Shown here piece after piece: positions 9,275 to 18,574 of a stretch of 64,000 bases of DNA. The stretch's first letter is position 1. Each line of letters opens with the position of its first letter. The DNA is taken from the NCBI RefSeq assembly GCF_020010905.1, contig NZ_JAGJBY010000001.1, positions 3,058,001 through 3,122,000 of the forward strand. Reading direction: 5' to 3'. Under the pieces are notes generated by a model. That model had not been told where the DNA came from and searched no databases. It worked only from the letters and a program-made list of their open reading frames with translations. The translations under genes were made by a program, and so were the position numbers. The stretch is from Streptomyces acidiscabies. Its GTDB lineage: Bacteria; Actinomycetota; Actinomycetes; Streptomycetales; Streptomycetaceae.

Positions 9275-10686
9275 CCACGGAGACTGCCCACCCCGAACTA
9301 GAGGGTCTTGGCAAGTACGAGTACGGCTGGGCCGACTCCGACGAGGCCGGTGCCGCTGCCAAGCGAGGACTGAACGAGGACGTCGTCAAGGACATTTCGG
9401 GCAAGAAGTCCGAGCCCGAGTGGATGATGAAGCTGCGCCTCAAGGGCCTGCGCCTCTTCGAGAAGAAGCCCATGCCGAACTGGGGCTCCGACCTCTCCGG
9501 CATCGACTTCGACAACATCAAGTACTTCGTGCGCTCCACGGAGAAGCAGGCGGAGTCCTGGGAGGACCTGCCCGAGGACATCAAGAACACGTACGACAAG
9601 CTCGGCATCCCGGAGGCGGAGAAGCAGCGCCTCGTCGCCGGTGTCGCGGCCCAGTACGAGTCCGAGGTCGTCTACCACCAGATCCGCGAGGACCTGGAGG
9701 AGCAGGGCGTCATCTTCCTCGACACGGACACCGCGCTGAAGGAGCACCCGGAGCTCTTCAAGGAGTACTTCGGGACGGTCATCCCGGTCGGCGACAACAA
9801 GTTCGCCTCCCTCAACACGGCCGTGTGGTCCGGCGGTTCCTTCATCTACGTCCCCCCGGGCGTGCACGTCGAGATCCCGCTCCAGGCCTACTTCCGGATC
9901 AACACCGAGAACATGGGCCAGTTCGAGCGGACCCTGATCATCGTCGACGAGGGTGCCTACGTGCACTACGTCGAGGGCTGTACGGCGCCGATCTACAAGT
10001 CGGACTCCCTGCACAGCGCGGTCGTCGAGATCATCGTCAAGAAGAACGCGCGCTGCCGGTACACGACCATCCAGAACTGGTCGAACAACGTCTACAACCT
10101 GGTCACCAAGCGCGCCGTCGCCTACGAGGGCGCGACCATGGAGTGGGTCGACGGCAACATCGGCTCCAAGGTGACGATGAAGTACCCGGCCGTCTACCTG
10201 ATGGGCGAGCACGCCAAGGGCGAGACCCTCTCCATCGCCTTCGCGGGCGAGGGCCAGCACCAGGACGCCGGCTCCAAGATGGTCCACATGGCGCCGAACA
10301 CCTCCTCCAACATCGTCTCCAAGTCGGTGGCGCGCGGCGGCGGCCGTACCTCCTACCGCGGTCTCGTCGAGATCGGCGAGGGCGCCCACGGCTCCAAGTC
10401 CAACGTGCTGTGCGACGCGCTGCTCGTCGACACCATCTCCCGCTCCGACACGTACCCCTACGTGGACGTCCGCGAGGACGACGTGTCCATGGGCCACGAG
10501 GCGACCGTCTCCAAGGTCAGTGACGACCAGCTCTTCTACCTGATGAGCCGGGGCATGACCGAGTTCGAGGCGATGGCGATGATCGTGCGCGGCTTCGTCG
10601 AGCCGATCGCGAAGGAGCTGCCGATGGAGTACGCGCTGGAGCTGAACCGGCTGATCGAGCTCCAGATGGAAGGCGCGGTCGGCTGA
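9271..10686 (+). CDS. sufB: Fe-S cluster assembly scaffold protein SufB
   Basis: 471-residue scaffold subunit of the SufBC2D complex on which new iron-sulfur clusters are built in the cytosol. The sequence is typical throughout, including [20 protein letters not shown], the [20 protein letters not shown] strand region, the Cys of [20 protein letters not shown], the [19 protein letters not shown] segment and the C-terminal [16 protein letters not shown]. Length is normal for the family. ATG at 9271 overlaps the sufR stop, and sufD follows after 46 bases. Confidence 0.97.
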   Translation: MTTETAHPELEGLGKYEYGWADSDEAGAAAKRGLNEDVVKDISGKKSEPEWMMKLRLKGLRLFEKKPMPNWGSDLSGIDFDNIKYFVRSTEKQAESWEDLPEDIKNTYDKLGIPEAEKQRLVAGVAAQYESEVVYHQIREDLEEQGVIFLDTDTALKEHPELFKEYFGTVIPVGDNKFASLNTAVWSGGSFIYVPPGVHVEIPLQAYFRINTENMGQFERTLIIVDEGAYVHYVEGCTAPIYKSDSLHSAVVEIIVKKNARCRYTTIQNWSNNVYNLVTKRAVAYEGATMEWVDGNIGSKVTMKYPAVYLMGEHAKGETLSIAFAGEGQHQDAGSKMVHMAPNTSSNIVSKSVARGGGRTSYRGLVEIGEGAHGSKSNVLCDALLVDTISRSDTYPYVDVREDDVSMGHEATVSKVSDDQLFYLMSRGMTEFEAMAMIVRGFVEPIAKELPMEYALELNRLIELQMEGAVG

Positions 10687-10732
10687 CCGTGGCCCCTCGG
10701 GTCGCCCTCGCAAGTCATACAAGCGTAAGAAA

Positions 10733-11932
10733 GTGAGCACTACGACAGCCATGGCTGAGGCTCAGAACTCCCCGGTGGGGTCCACCACCGCCGGCGCCAT
10801 CGCGGTGGCCGCCGAGTCCACCGTCGCCACCCGCATGAGCGCGCCCCCGTCCTACGACGTGGCGGACTTTCCCGTCCCCCATGGCCGCGAGGAGGAGTGG
10901 CGGTTCACCCCGCTGGAGCGCCTGCGCGGGCTGCACGACGGCACCGCCGTCGCCACCGGCGAGGGTGTCACGGTGGCCGTCGAGGCACCCGAGGGCGTCA
11001 CCGTCGAGCTGGCCGGCCGCGACGACGCCCGGCTCGGCCGGACGGGCGCCCCCGTCGACCGGGTCGCCGCTCAGGCGTACTCCGCGTTCGAGCGGGCGGG
11101 CGTGATCACCGTCCCCAAGGAGACGGTCCTCACCGAGCCGATCCGCATCGCCGTGCACGGCGAGGGCGGCACCTCCTTCGGCCACCAGGTCATCGAGCTC
11201 GGAGCCTTCGCCGAGGCCGTCGTCGTCATCGACCACACCGGTGACGCGGTCGTCGCGGCCAACGTCGAGTACGTCCTCGGCGACGGCGCCAAGCTCACCG
11301 TCGTCTCCGTCCAGGACTGGGACGACAAGGCCGTCCACGTCGCCCAGCACAGCGCGCTGATCGGCCGCGACGCCAGCTTCAAGTCGGTCGTCGTCACCTT
11401 CGGCGGCGACGTCGTACGGCTGCACCCGCGCGTCTCCTACGCCGCGACCGGCGGCGAGGCCGAGCTGTTCGGGCTGTACTTCACCGACGCCGGGCAGCAC
11501 CAGGAGCACCGCCTCCTGGTCGACCACAACACCCCGCACTGCAAGTCGAACGTCGTCTACAAGGGCGCGCTCCAGGGCGAGGGCGCCCACGCGGTGTGGA
11601 TCGGCGACGTGCTCATCGAGGCCAAGGCCGAGGGCACGGACACGTACGAGATGAACCGCAACCTCGTCCTCACCGACGGCGCGCGCGTCGACTCCGTACC
11701 GAACCTGGAGATCGAGACCGGCGAGATCGTCGGTGCCGGGCACGCCTCCGCGACCGGCCGGTTCGACGACGAGCAGCTCTTCTACCTGATGGCGCGCGGC
11801 ATCCCGGCCGACGAGGCCCGCCGGCTCGTCGTGCGCGGCTTCTTCGCGGAGCTGGTCCAGCAGATCGGTGTCCCGGACATCGAGGAGCGCCTGCTCGTGA
11901 AGATCGACGCGGAGCTGGGGGCGTCCGTCTGA
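10733..11932 (+). CDS. sufD: Fe-S cluster assembly protein SufD
   Basis: SufB paralogue that completes the SufBC2D scaffold. The 399-residue frame has an N-terminal helical part (VPHGREEEWRFTPLERLRGL), a central right-handed beta-helix, and the C-terminal EIVGAGHASATGRFDDEQLFYLMARG shared with SufB. GTG at 10733 (MSTTTAMAEAQN) is used; ATG at 10751 is the other likely start. Its TGA overlaps the next ATG by one base (TGATG). Confidence 0.95.
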   Translation: MSTTTAMAEAQNSPVGSTTAGAIAVAAESTVATRMSAPPSYDVADFPVPHGREEEWRFTPLERLRGLHDGTAVATGEGVTVAVEAPEGVTVELAGRDDARLGRTGAPVDRVAAQAYSAFERAGVITVPKETVLTEPIRIAVHGEGGTSFGHQVIELGAFAEAVVVIDHTGDAVVAANVEYVLGDGAKLTVVSVQDWDDKAVHVAQHSALIGRDASFKSVVVTFGGDVVRLHPRVSYAATGGEAELFGLYFTDAGQHQEHRLLVDHNTPHCKSNVVYKGALQGEGAHAVWIGDVLIEAKAEGTDTYEMNRNLVLTDGARVDSVPNLEIETGEIVGAGHASATGRFDDEQLFYLMARGIPADEARRLVVRGFFAELVQQIGVPDIEERLLVKIDAELGASV

Positions 11933-12249
11933 TGGCCTTCGTACGCGCCTGTGGGCTGAGCGAGCTGGCGGAGGACACCCCGAAGCGGGTGGAACTCGAC
12001 GGCACGCCGGTCTCGGTCGTGCAGACCGAGGGGGAGGTGTTCGCGATCCACGACATCTGCTCGCACGCGAACGTCTCGCTCTCCGAGGGCGAGGTGGAGG
12101 ACTGTCAGATCGAGTGCTGGCTGCACGGCTCCGCCTTCGACCTCCGCACCGGCAAGCCGTCCGGCCTCCCCGCGACGCGCCCCGTACCCGTATACCCCGT
12201 AAAGATCGAAGGGGACGATGTGCTCGTCTCCCTCAACCAGGAGTCCTGA
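11932..12249 (+). CDS. Rieske-type ferredoxin in suf operon
   Basis: 105-residue Rieske [2Fe-2S] protein. The ligand motifs are CSHANVSLSEGEVEDC and ECWLHGSAFDLRTG, giving C-x-H and C-x2-H pairs, and the tail ends PVYPVKIEGDDVLVSLNQ. Similar small ferredoxins lie between sufD and sufC in many actinobacteria and are annotated as non-heme ferredoxin subunits; an electron-supply role in assembly is inferred. It starts at the base where sufD stops, so translation is coupled. Confidence 0.93.
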   Translation: MAFVRACGLSELAEDTPKRVELDGTPVSVVQTEGEVFAIHDICSHANVSLSEGEVEDCQIECWLHGSAFDLRTGKPSGLPATRPVPVYPVKIEGDDVLVSLNQES

Positions 12250-12256
12250 GGCACCT

Positions 12257-13021
12257 ATGGCAACGCTTGAAATCCGCGACTTGCACGTCACCGTCGAGGC
12301 CGACAACGCCACGAAGGAGATCCTCAAGGGCGTCGACCTGACCGTGAAGCAGGGCGAGACGCACGCCATCATGGGCCCCAACGGCTCCGGCAAGTCCACG
12401 CTCGCGTACTCCCTCGCCGGTCACCCGAAGTACACGATCACCGGCGGCACGGTTCTGCTGGACGGCGAGGACGTCCTGGAGATGTCTGTCGACGAGCGTG
12501 CCCGCGCGGGCCTGTTCCTCGCGATGCAGTACCCGGTCGAGGTTCCGGGTGTTTCTGTCAGTAATTTTTTGAGGACCTCCGCCACCGCCATCCGCGGTGA
12601 GGCCCCCAAGCTGCGTACCTGGGTGAAGGAGGTCAAGGAGGCCATGGAGAAGCTCTCCATGGACCCCACCTTCGCCGAGCGCAACGTCAACGAGGGCTTC
12701 TCCGGCGGTGAGAAGAAGCGCCACGAGATCCTTCAGCTCGAACTGCTCAAGCCGAAGATCGCGATCCTCGACGAGACGGACTCCGGCCTCGACGTCGACG
12801 CCCTGCGCGTCGTCTCCGAGGGCGTCAACCGCGTCCGCGAGAGCGGCGAGGTCGGCACGCTGCTGATCACGCACTACACGCGCATCCTGCGCTACATCAA
12901 GCCCGACCACGTCCACGTCTTCGCGAACGGCCGGATCGTCGAGTCGGGCGGCCCCGAGCTGGCCGACAAGCTGGAGGCCGAGGGCTACGAGGCTTACACG
13001 AAGGGCGGCGCATCAGAGTGA
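12257..13021 (+). CDS. sufC: Fe-S cluster assembly ATPase SufC
   Basis: 254-residue ABC-type ATPase of the SufBC2D scaffold; it is not a transporter. Walker A is MGPNGSGKST, the signature is FSGGEKKRHEILQ, Walker B is KIAILDETDSGLD and the switch His is LLITHYTRILRY. The EKK version of the signature is characteristic of SufC. ATG at 12257 follows the ferredoxin gene by seven bases, and the stop overlaps the sufS GTG by four bases. Confidence 0.97.
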   Translation: MATLEIRDLHVTVEADNATKEILKGVDLTVKQGETHAIMGPNGSGKSTLAYSLAGHPKYTITGGTVLLDGEDVLEMSVDERARAGLFLAMQYPVEVPGVSVSNFLRTSATAIRGEAPKLRTWVKEVKEAMEKLSMDPTFAERNVNEGFSGGEKKRHEILQLELLKPKIAILDETDSGLDVDALRVVSEGVNRVRESGEVGTLLITHYTRILRYIKPDHVHVFANGRIVESGGPELADKLEAEGYEAYTKGGASE

Positions 13022-14274
13022 CGCAGTTGCCGGGCCTCCTCGACATTGAGGCGATCCGCAAGGACTTCCCCATCCTGGACCGCCAGGTCCACGACGGTCA
13101 GAAGCTCGTGTACCTGGACAACGCGGCGACCTCTCAGAAGCCGCGCCAGGTGCTGGACGCCCTCGCCGAGTACTACGAGCGCCACAACGCCAACGTCCAC
13201 CGCGGTGTGCACGTGCTCGCGGAGGAGGCCACGGCGCTGTACGAGGGCGCGCGCGACAAGGTCGCCGCCTTCATCAACGCGCCCTCGCGGGACGAGGTGA
13301 TCTTCACGAAGAACGCCTCCGAGTCGCTGAACCTCGTCGCGAACATGCTGGGCTGGGCCGACGAGCCGTACCGCGTGGACTCCGAGACCGAGATCGTCAT
13401 CACGGAGATGGAGCACCACTCCAACATCGTGCCGTGGCAGCTGCTGTCGCAGCGGACGGGCGCGAAGCTGAAGTGGTTCGGCCTCACGGACGACGGCCGG
13501 CTGGACCTGTCGAACATAGAGGAGATCATCACCGAGAAGACGAAGATCGTCTCCTTCGTGCTGGTCTCCAACATCCTCGGCACGGTCAACCCCGTCGAGG
13601 CCATCGTGCGCCGGGCGCAGGAGGTCGGTGCGCTGGTCTGCATCGACGCCTCGCAGGCCGCGCCGCACATGCCGCTGGACGTGCAGGCGCTCCAGGCGGA
13701 CTTCGTGGCCTTCACGGGTCACAAGATGTGCGGGCCGACCGGGATCGGTGTGCTGTGGGGGCGGCAGGAACTCCTTGAGGATCTGCCGCCGTTCCTCGGT
13801 GGTGGCGAGATGATCGAGACCGTGTCGATGCACTCGTCGACGTACGCTCCCGCTCCGCACAAGTTCGAGGCGGGGACGCCGCCGATCGCGCAGGCGGTCG
13901 GTCTGGGTGCGGCGATCGACTATCTGAGCGCGATCGGCATGGACAAGATCCTGGCGCACGAGCACGCGCTGACGGAGTACGCGGTCCAGCGGTTGTTGGC
14001 GGTGCCTGATCTGCGGATCATCGGGCCGTCCACTGCCGAGGACCGGGGCGCCGCGATCTCGTTCACGCTCGGTGACATCCACCCGCACGACGTGGGGCAG
14101 GTGCTGGACGAGCAGGGGATCGCCGTACGTGTCGGTCATCACTGTGCCCGGCCCGTCTGCCTGCGGTACGGAATTCCTGCGACCACGCGAGCGTCGTTCT
14201 ATCTGTACTCCACGCCGGCGGAGATCGACGCTCTGGTCGACGGGCTGGAGCACGTACGGAACTTCTTCGGCTGA
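13018..14274 (+). CDS. sufS: cysteine desulfurase SufS
   Basis: 418-residue PLP enzyme that takes sulfur from cysteine as an enzyme-bound persulfide for Suf assembly. The PLP Lys lies in FTGHKMCGPTGIGVLWG, the cofactor His in ITEMEHHSNIVPWQ and the catalytic Cys in VRVGHHCARPVCLRYG near residue 370. Length and the short catalytic loop place it in group II (SufS/CsdA). GTG start at 13018, overlapping sufC (GTGA). The partner sulfurtransferase sufU follows after nine bases. Confidence 0.97.
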   Translation: MTQLPGLLDIEAIRKDFPILDRQVHDGQKLVYLDNAATSQKPRQVLDALAEYYERHNANVHRGVHVLAEEATALYEGARDKVAAFINAPSRDEVIFTKNASESLNLVANMLGWADEPYRVDSETEIVITEMEHHSNIVPWQLLSQRTGAKLKWFGLTDDGRLDLSNIEEIITEKTKIVSFVLVSNILGTVNPVEAIVRRAQEVGALVCIDASQAAPHMPLDVQALQADFVAFTGHKMCGPTGIGVLWGRQELLEDLPPFLGGGEMIETVSMHSSTYAPAPHKFEAGTPPIAQAVGLGAAIDYLSAIGMDKILAHEHALTEYAVQRLLAVPDLRIIGPSTAEDRGAAISFTLGDIHPHDVGQVLDEQGIAVRVGHHCARPVCLRYGIPATTRASFYLYSTPAEIDALVDGLEHVRNFFG

Positions 14275-14283
14275 GGGGCTGTC

Positions 14284-14745
14284 GTGAAGCTGGATTCGAT
14301 GTACCAGGAAGTCATCCTGGACCACTACAAGCACCCGCACGGGCGTGGTCTGAGGGACGGCGACGCCGAGGTGCACCACGTGAACCCGACGTGCGGCGAC
14401 GAGATCACGCTCCGCGTGAAGTACGACGGTACGACGATCGAGGACGTGTCGTACGAGGGCCAGGGCTGCTCCATCAGCCAGGCCAGCGCCTCCGTCCTGA
14501 ACGAACTCCTCGTCGGCAAGGACCTCGCCGACGCGCAGAAGATCCAGGAGACCTTCCTGGAGCTGATGCAGTCCAAGGGCCGGATCGAGCCCGACGACGC
14601 TATGGAGGAGGTCCTGGAGGACGCCGTCGCGTTCGCCGGGGTCTCCAAGTACCCGGCGCGCGTCAAGTGCGCCCTGCTGAGCTGGATGGCCTGGAAGGAC
14701 GCGACGGCCCAGGCTTTCGCGGAGAGGGAGGCGAAGAGCGTATGA
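14284..14745 (+). CDS. sufU: zinc-dependent sulfurtransferase SufU
   Basis: 153-residue IscU-fold protein that accepts persulfide sulfur from SufS by zinc-ligand exchange. The metal ligands are visible as Cys37 and Asp39 in NPTCGDE, Cys62 in GQGCSIS and Cys129 in KYPARVKCALL. The insertion between the second and third cysteine typical of SufU rather than IscU is present. GTG start; the stop overlaps the following ATG by four bases. Confidence 0.96.
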   Translation: MKLDSMYQEVILDHYKHPHGRGLRDGDAEVHHVNPTCGDEITLRVKYDGTTIEDVSYEGQGCSISQASASVLNELLVGKDLADAQKIQETFLELMQSKGRIEPDDAMEEVLEDAVAFAGVSKYPARVKCALLSWMAWKDATAQAFAEREAKSV

Positions 14746-15074
14746 GCGAGACCATCGAGATGAAGCCGGCGTCGGAGGACGAAGTCCGCGAGGCGCTGTA
14801 CGACGTCGTCGACCCGGAACTGGGCATCGACGTCGTCAACCTCGGCCTGATCTACGGCATCCACATCGACGACGCGAACATCGCGACGATCGACATGACC
14901 CTGACGTCGGCGGCCTGTCCGCTGACCGATGTCATCGAGGACCAGGCCAAGTCGGCCACTGACGGGCTGGTCAACGAGTTGCGCATCAACTGGGTGTGGA
15001 TGCCGCCGTGGGGGCCGGACAAGATCACGGATGACGGGCGGGACCAGTTGAGGGCGTTGGGGTTCAACGTCTGA
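14742..15074 (+). CDS. SufT-like Fe-S maturation factor (DUF59/MIP18 family)
   Basis: 110-residue protein of the MIP18/PaaD/SufT family, which helps transfer clusters to target proteins. The core is EALYDVVDPELGIDVVNLG near residues 17-35 and MTLTSAACPLTDVI, with the conserved Cys and Thr. It is the last gene of the operon; ATG overlaps sufU (ATGA), and a strong hairpin terminator begins 39 bases after the stop. Confidence 0.93.
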   Translation: MSETIEMKPASEDEVREALYDVVDPELGIDVVNLGLIYGIHIDDANIATIDMTLTSAACPLTDVIEDQAKSATDGLVNELRINWVWMPPWGPDKITDDGRDQLRALGFNV

Positions 15075-15112
15075 GGGTGCTTGTCCTTTGTGCCTTTGTG
15101 CCTTTGTGCATG

Positions 15113-15148
15113 ACGGAGGGCGAGGTCTTTACGGACCTCGCCCTCCGT
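15113..15148. terminator. suf operon terminator hairpin
   Basis: Perfect 15-bp arms (ACGGAGGGCGAGGTC and its complement) enclose the loop TTTACG, followed by a G/T-rich tail. It lies between the convergent suf operon and the AbfB-domain gene, so it can terminate both. Three CCTTTGTG units lie just before it. Confidence 0.9.
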
Positions 15149-15177
15149 TGTTGTGTGCGCTGTTGTGCGCGGTGCGA

Positions 15178-16074
15178 TTATCCGAGCGGCGTTGTCACCC
15201 GGAACGAGAAGTCCTGGCGCATCGTCGTGTTGTAGCCGTACGGGTCCAGGCGGAGCTGGAAGTTCTTGTGGCGCAGGACGTAGTTGGGGTAGTTCACGGA
15301 CCGCAGCATCACGGCGTCCGAGTAGGGGGAGGGGGAGGAGCAGAAGGTCGCGTCCTGGGAGAACAGGCGGGAGCCGTCGTTGCGTTCGGCCCGCAGGACG
15401 AAGTTGCGGTGGCGCAGGTAATTGCCGTCGTGCGTCTTGAAGGTGAAGCAGGAGTTGTCGGCGAGGCCGGGGACGACCGTGAAGGTGGAGTCCTCGCGGG
15501 ACTCCGAGCCGCCCGGCACGTCGAGCTTCACGAGACCGTTGCTGACGTGCCAGTAGCGGTCGGGGTAGTTGACGGCGCTGAGCGAACGGTCGTACGGGTT
15601 GGTCGCGGGCTGCGCCGGGGGCTTGTTCGGGGCCGGCTTGGCCGGGGTGGGGGACGGGACGGGCTTGGTGCCGCCGGTCCCCTTGTCGCCGGCGCCCTTG
15701 CCGTCGCCGTCCGCCGGGGACGGGGAGGCCGAGGGGTCGGCGGACGGGGAGGGGGAGCCCGAGGGGGTGGTGCCGCCCGCGGTCTCCTCCTTGCCCTTGC
15801 CGCCGGAGGCCGAGGCGCCCGGCGTCGGGGTGGCGAACGAGATCAGGCCGGGGCCGGTCTCCTTGGCCGACTTCGTGTCGGCCTGCTTCGCCTCGTCGGA
15901 CTTGACCGACTTCTGGTCCATGACGGTGATCGCCGTGACGCAGGCCGTCACCGTGGCCAGCGCGAGGGCACCGGCCAGCCACAGACGTCGGGTGCCGGGG
16001 GCCCGCGAGATGTCCGGGGCCCAGCCGTTCTCCCACGAATTCTCTTGAGAGGGCCGGGACTTCTTGAATGGCAT
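15178..16074 (-). CDS. membrane-anchored AbfB-domain protein
   Basis: 298-residue envelope protein. A short cytoplasmic N-terminus is followed by one hydrophobic span (LWLAGALALATVTACVTAI, about residues 31-49), then a 90-residue linker rich in Pro, Ser, Thr and Gly (PSGSPSPSADPSASPSPADG). The C-terminal AbfB beta-trefoil covers about residues 160-298, with repeats such as SVNYPDRYWHVSN, VPGLADNSCFTF, NYLRHRNF and QDATFC. AbfB domains bind arabinofuranose side chains. No catalytic domain is attached, so it may be a surface carbohydrate-binding protein; role inferred. Confidence 0.88.
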   Translation of the reverse strand: MPFKKSRPSQENSWENGWAPDISRAPGTRRLWLAGALALATVTACVTAITVMDQKSVKSDEAKQADTKSAKETGPGLISFATPTPGASASGGKGKEETAGGTTPSGSPSPSADPSASPSPADGDGKGAGDKGTGGTKPVPSPTPAKPAPNKPPAQPATNPYDRSLSAVNYPDRYWHVSNGLVKLDVPGGSESREDSTFTVVPGLADNSCFTFKTHDGNYLRHRNFVLRAERNDGSRLFSQDATFCSSPSPYSDAVMLRSVNYPNYVLRHKNFQLRLDPYGYNTTMRQDFSFRVTTPLG

Positions 16075-16272
16075 GCGCTGATCCTCCAGCGGCGCCCATG
16101 GCGGGGCCGCGAATGCGGGGGCCCGGTGTGTGAACGGTGAAACACTAGTGGACCCTGTGACTGGGGAGTACCGGTTTGGGTGATCGCGTTCGATAACGCT
16201 TTCTCAACTGCCGTTCACAGGGCGGGTCATCGGGCGTCGCGAGTGTGTATGTGTACGGGTGTACCTATCGAT

Positions 16273-16288
16273 GTGTACGCTCGTACGC
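16273..16288. promoter_or_regulatory. palindrome directly before SMR gene
   Basis: GTACG-CT-CGTAC at 16275-16286, extending by wobble to 16273-16288, ends one base before the ATG of the SMR pump gene. A related GTGTAC-containing stretch lies just upstream. It is a natural candidate operator for the TetR-family regulator encoded downstream. Confidence 0.5.
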
Positions 16289-16609
16289 ATGGGATATCTG
16301 ATGCTCGCCGGCGCCATCCTCGCCGAGGTGATCGCCACCAGCGCGATGAAGTACAGCGACGGTTTCAGCAAGTTGTGGCCGTCCCTGCTGACCGGGCTCG
16401 GCTATGTCGTGTCGTTCGCGCTGCTCGCGCAGACGTTGCGGAGCGTGTCCATCGGGACGGCGTACGCGATCTGGGCGGGCGTCGGTACGGCGACCATCGC
16501 GGTGATCGGCGTCGTGCTGTTCGGGGACGGGGTCGGGGGCGCGAAGATCGCCGGGATTCTGTTGATCGTGGCGGGAGTTGTGGTGCTCAACCTCGGTGGG
16601 GCGCACTGA
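16289..16609 (+). CDS. small multidrug resistance (SMR/EmrE-type) efflux protein
   Basis: 106-residue membrane protein with four hydrophobic segments. The family hallmarks are the membrane-embedded Glu in LAGAILAEVIATSAMKYSDGF and the AYAIWAGVGTATIAVIGVVLFGD segment of helix 3. SMR dimers exchange protons for cationic compounds. ATG at 16289 matches the usual start; a GTG ten codons upstream is possible but would lie across the palindrome. The stop overlaps the TetR gene by one base, so the two are co-expressed. Confidence 0.92.
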   Translation: MGYLMLAGAILAEVIATSAMKYSDGFSKLWPSLLTGLGYVVSFALLAQTLRSVSIGTAYAIWAGVGTATIAVIGVVLFGDGVGGAKIAGILLIVAGVVVLNLGGAH

Positions 16610-17148
16610 TGGGGCGGCGGTACGACCCCGAGCGGCGGCAGCGGATCATCGACGCGGCGCTGCGTGTCGTACGGCAGAAGGGGCTGGACGGGCTGAGCCA
16701 CCGGACCGTCGCGGCCGAGGCGGATGTGCCGCTCGGGTCGACGACGTATCACTTCGCCACGCTGGACGAGCTGATGGTCGCCGCGCTTCGGCAGGCCAAC
16801 GAGCGGTTCGGTGAAATGCTCGCAGGTGAGGTCGAGTTGTGGGAGTCGGGGAGTGATCTCGCGGGCGGGCTCGCTCGGTTGCTGGGGGAGTGGCTGCAAG
16901 GGGATCTGGGGCGGGTGGAGTTGGAGTACGAGCTGTATCTCGCGGCTTTGCGGCGGCCTGCGTTGAAGGTGGTGGCGGGGGAATGGGCGGAGTCTGCGGG
17001 GGAGTTGCTGGCGCGGAGGACGGATGAGGTGACGGCTCGGGGGGTGGTGGCGTTGGTGGACGGGATCTGTTTGCAGGTGTTGTTGACGGGGGTGGGGTAT
17101 GACGAGGGGGCGGCTCGGGAGGTGTTGGGGAGGGTGATTGGGGGGTGA
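16609..17148 (+). CDS. TetR/AcrR-family regulator of SMR pump
   Basis: 179-residue regulator. The N-terminal HTH is LSHRTVAAEADVPLGSTTYHFATLDEL (about residues 26-52), with the usual YHF recognition-helix end. The C-terminal part is helical and ligand-binding in this family. It is translationally coupled to the upstream SMR gene and probably represses it through the palindrome at the SMR start. The 3' half uses TTG and GGG codons far more than the 5' half. Confidence 0.9.
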   Translation: MGRRYDPERRQRIIDAALRVVRQKGLDGLSHRTVAAEADVPLGSTTYHFATLDELMVAALRQANERFGEMLAGEVELWESGSDLAGGLARLLGEWLQGDLGRVELEYELYLAALRRPALKVVAGEWAESAGELLARRTDEVTARGVVALVDGICLQVLLTGVGYDEGAAREVLGRVIGG

Positions 17149-17527
17149 GGGGGTGTGCGTGCGGGGTGGCTGTGGCGTGGCGTGGGGCGCGGGGGGTTTG
17201 GGGGTGGGTCGGGGGTGCCGGGGGTGCGGCGAGCCCGTCGCGGGTGGTGTTGGGCGGTGGGGTGGACCGAGCTGTGGGCTGTGGTCTTCGTAAGCGACGG
17301 CTGCGCCGCACCCCGGCACCCCGCTTCCCGCCGTTTGCGGCTCTCCTGCCGTGCGGGGCAGGCCGGGGCGGGCTCGCCGTTCGGGGGTCTCCCGCCGTGC
17401 CGGGGGCTGTCAGGGGTGCTCGGCTGAGGCGCCTCGTACCATTCTTGTCGCTGTGCTGGTCGTTCGTACCCTGAGACGGCCGGTGGCTGGTTCGCTTCTG
17501 TGGGGGTTCGCCGGTTAGGTTTCCCTC
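17149..17527. other. intergenic region with likely dapD promoter
   Basis: 379 bases without a convincing gene; open frames on both strands are low-complexity G-rich translations. A promoter-like pair TTGTCG (17445-17450) and TACCCT (17467-17472) with a 16-base spacer would start transcription about 50 bases before dapD. The rest is strongly G-rich and shows no clear hairpin terminator. Confidence 0.4.
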
Positions 17528-18517
17528 ATGAGTGACACGACTGCACCTGGTACCGGCGGCGCGGTGGCCGCGGGTCTTGCCACCATCGCCGCTGATGGGA
17601 CCGTACTCGACACGTGGTTCCCCGCCCCCGCCCTCGACGCCGGGCCCGGGCCCTCGGGGAGTGAGCGGTTGTCGGCCGAGAAGGCGGTCGAGCTGCTCGG
17701 GGAGGGTGCGGCGAAGGCGATCGGGGTCGACGCGCGCCGGGGTGTCGAGGTGGTTGCGGTTCGTACGGTTATTTCTTCGCTGGCCGAGAAGCCTGTGGAC
17801 GTGCATGATGCGTATCTGCGGTTGCACCTGCTCTCCCACCGGCTTGTGAAGCCGCACGGGGTGAGTCTCGACGGGATCTTCGGGTTCCTCGCGAACGTGG
17901 CGTGGACCTCGCTGGGGCCGGTCGCCGTGGACGACGTCGAGAAGGTGCGGCTGAACGCGCGCGCCGAGGGGCTCCACCTTCAGGTGACGTCCATCGACAA
18001 GTTCCCCCGCATGACCGACTACGTCGCCCCCAAGGGCGTCCGCATCGCCGACGCCGACCGCGTCCGCCTCGGTGCGCACCTCGCCGAGGGTACGACCGTC
18101 ATGCACGAGGGCTTCGTCAACTTCAACGCGGGGACGCTCGGGACGTCCATGGTGGAGGGGCGTATCTCCGCCGGGGTCGTCGTCGGGGACGGGTCCGACA
18201 TCGGGGGCGGGGCGTCCACGATGGGCACGCTGTCCGGGGGCGGGAACGTCCGCATCACGATCGGCGAGCGGTGCCTGATCGGGGCCGAGGCCGGGGTGGG
18301 TATCGCGCTGGGCGACGAATGCGTGGTCGAGGCGGGTCTGTACGTCACCGCCGGCACTCGCGTCACGATGCCGGACGGCCAGATCGTGAAGGCCCGTGAG
18401 CTGTCGGGTGCGTCGAACATCCTCTTCCGCCGCAACTCCGTGACCGGGACGGTCGAGGCTCGGCCGAACAACGCGGTGTGGGGCGGCCTGAACGAGATCC
18501 TGCACAGCCACAACTGA
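17528..18517 (+). CDS. dapD: tetrahydrodipicolinate N-succinyltransferase
   Basis: 329-residue enzyme of lysine/diaminopimelate synthesis that transfers succinyl from succinyl-CoA to tetrahydrodipicolinate. The N-terminal domain is followed by a left-handed parallel beta-helix seen as hexapeptide-like repeats ([60 protein letters not shown]), ending in [16 protein letters not shown]. This is the actinobacterial form of DapD. ATG start; a strong terminator follows the stop. A dapA-like gene lies 600 bases downstream on the other strand. Confidence 0.96.
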   Translation: MSDTTAPGTGGAVAAGLATIAADGTVLDTWFPAPALDAGPGPSGSERLSAEKAVELLGEGAAKAIGVDARRGVEVVAVRTVISSLAEKPVDVHDAYLRLHLLSHRLVKPHGVSLDGIFGFLANVAWTSLGPVAVDDVEKVRLNARAEGLHLQVTSIDKFPRMTDYVAPKGVRIADADRVRLGAHLAEGTTVMHEGFVNFNAGTLGTSMVEGRISAGVVVGDGSDIGGGASTMGTLSGGGNVRITIGERCLIGAEAGVGIALGDECVVEAGLYVTAGTRVTMPDGQIVKARELSGASNILFRRNSVTGTVEARPNNAVWGGLNEILHSHN

Positions 18518-18539
18518 CCGACGCTGCCTGCTGGTTCGC

Positions 18540-18574
18540 TGAGCGCTCTTCCCCGGCCAGGGGGAGGGCGCTCA
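18540..18574. terminator. bidirectional terminator between dapD and HAD gene
   Basis: Fifteen-base arms TGAGCGCTCTTCCCC and GGGGGAGGGCGCTCA pair with two G-U wobbles around loop GGCCA. The right arm overlaps the stop codon of the convergent HAD gene. Confidence 0.85.
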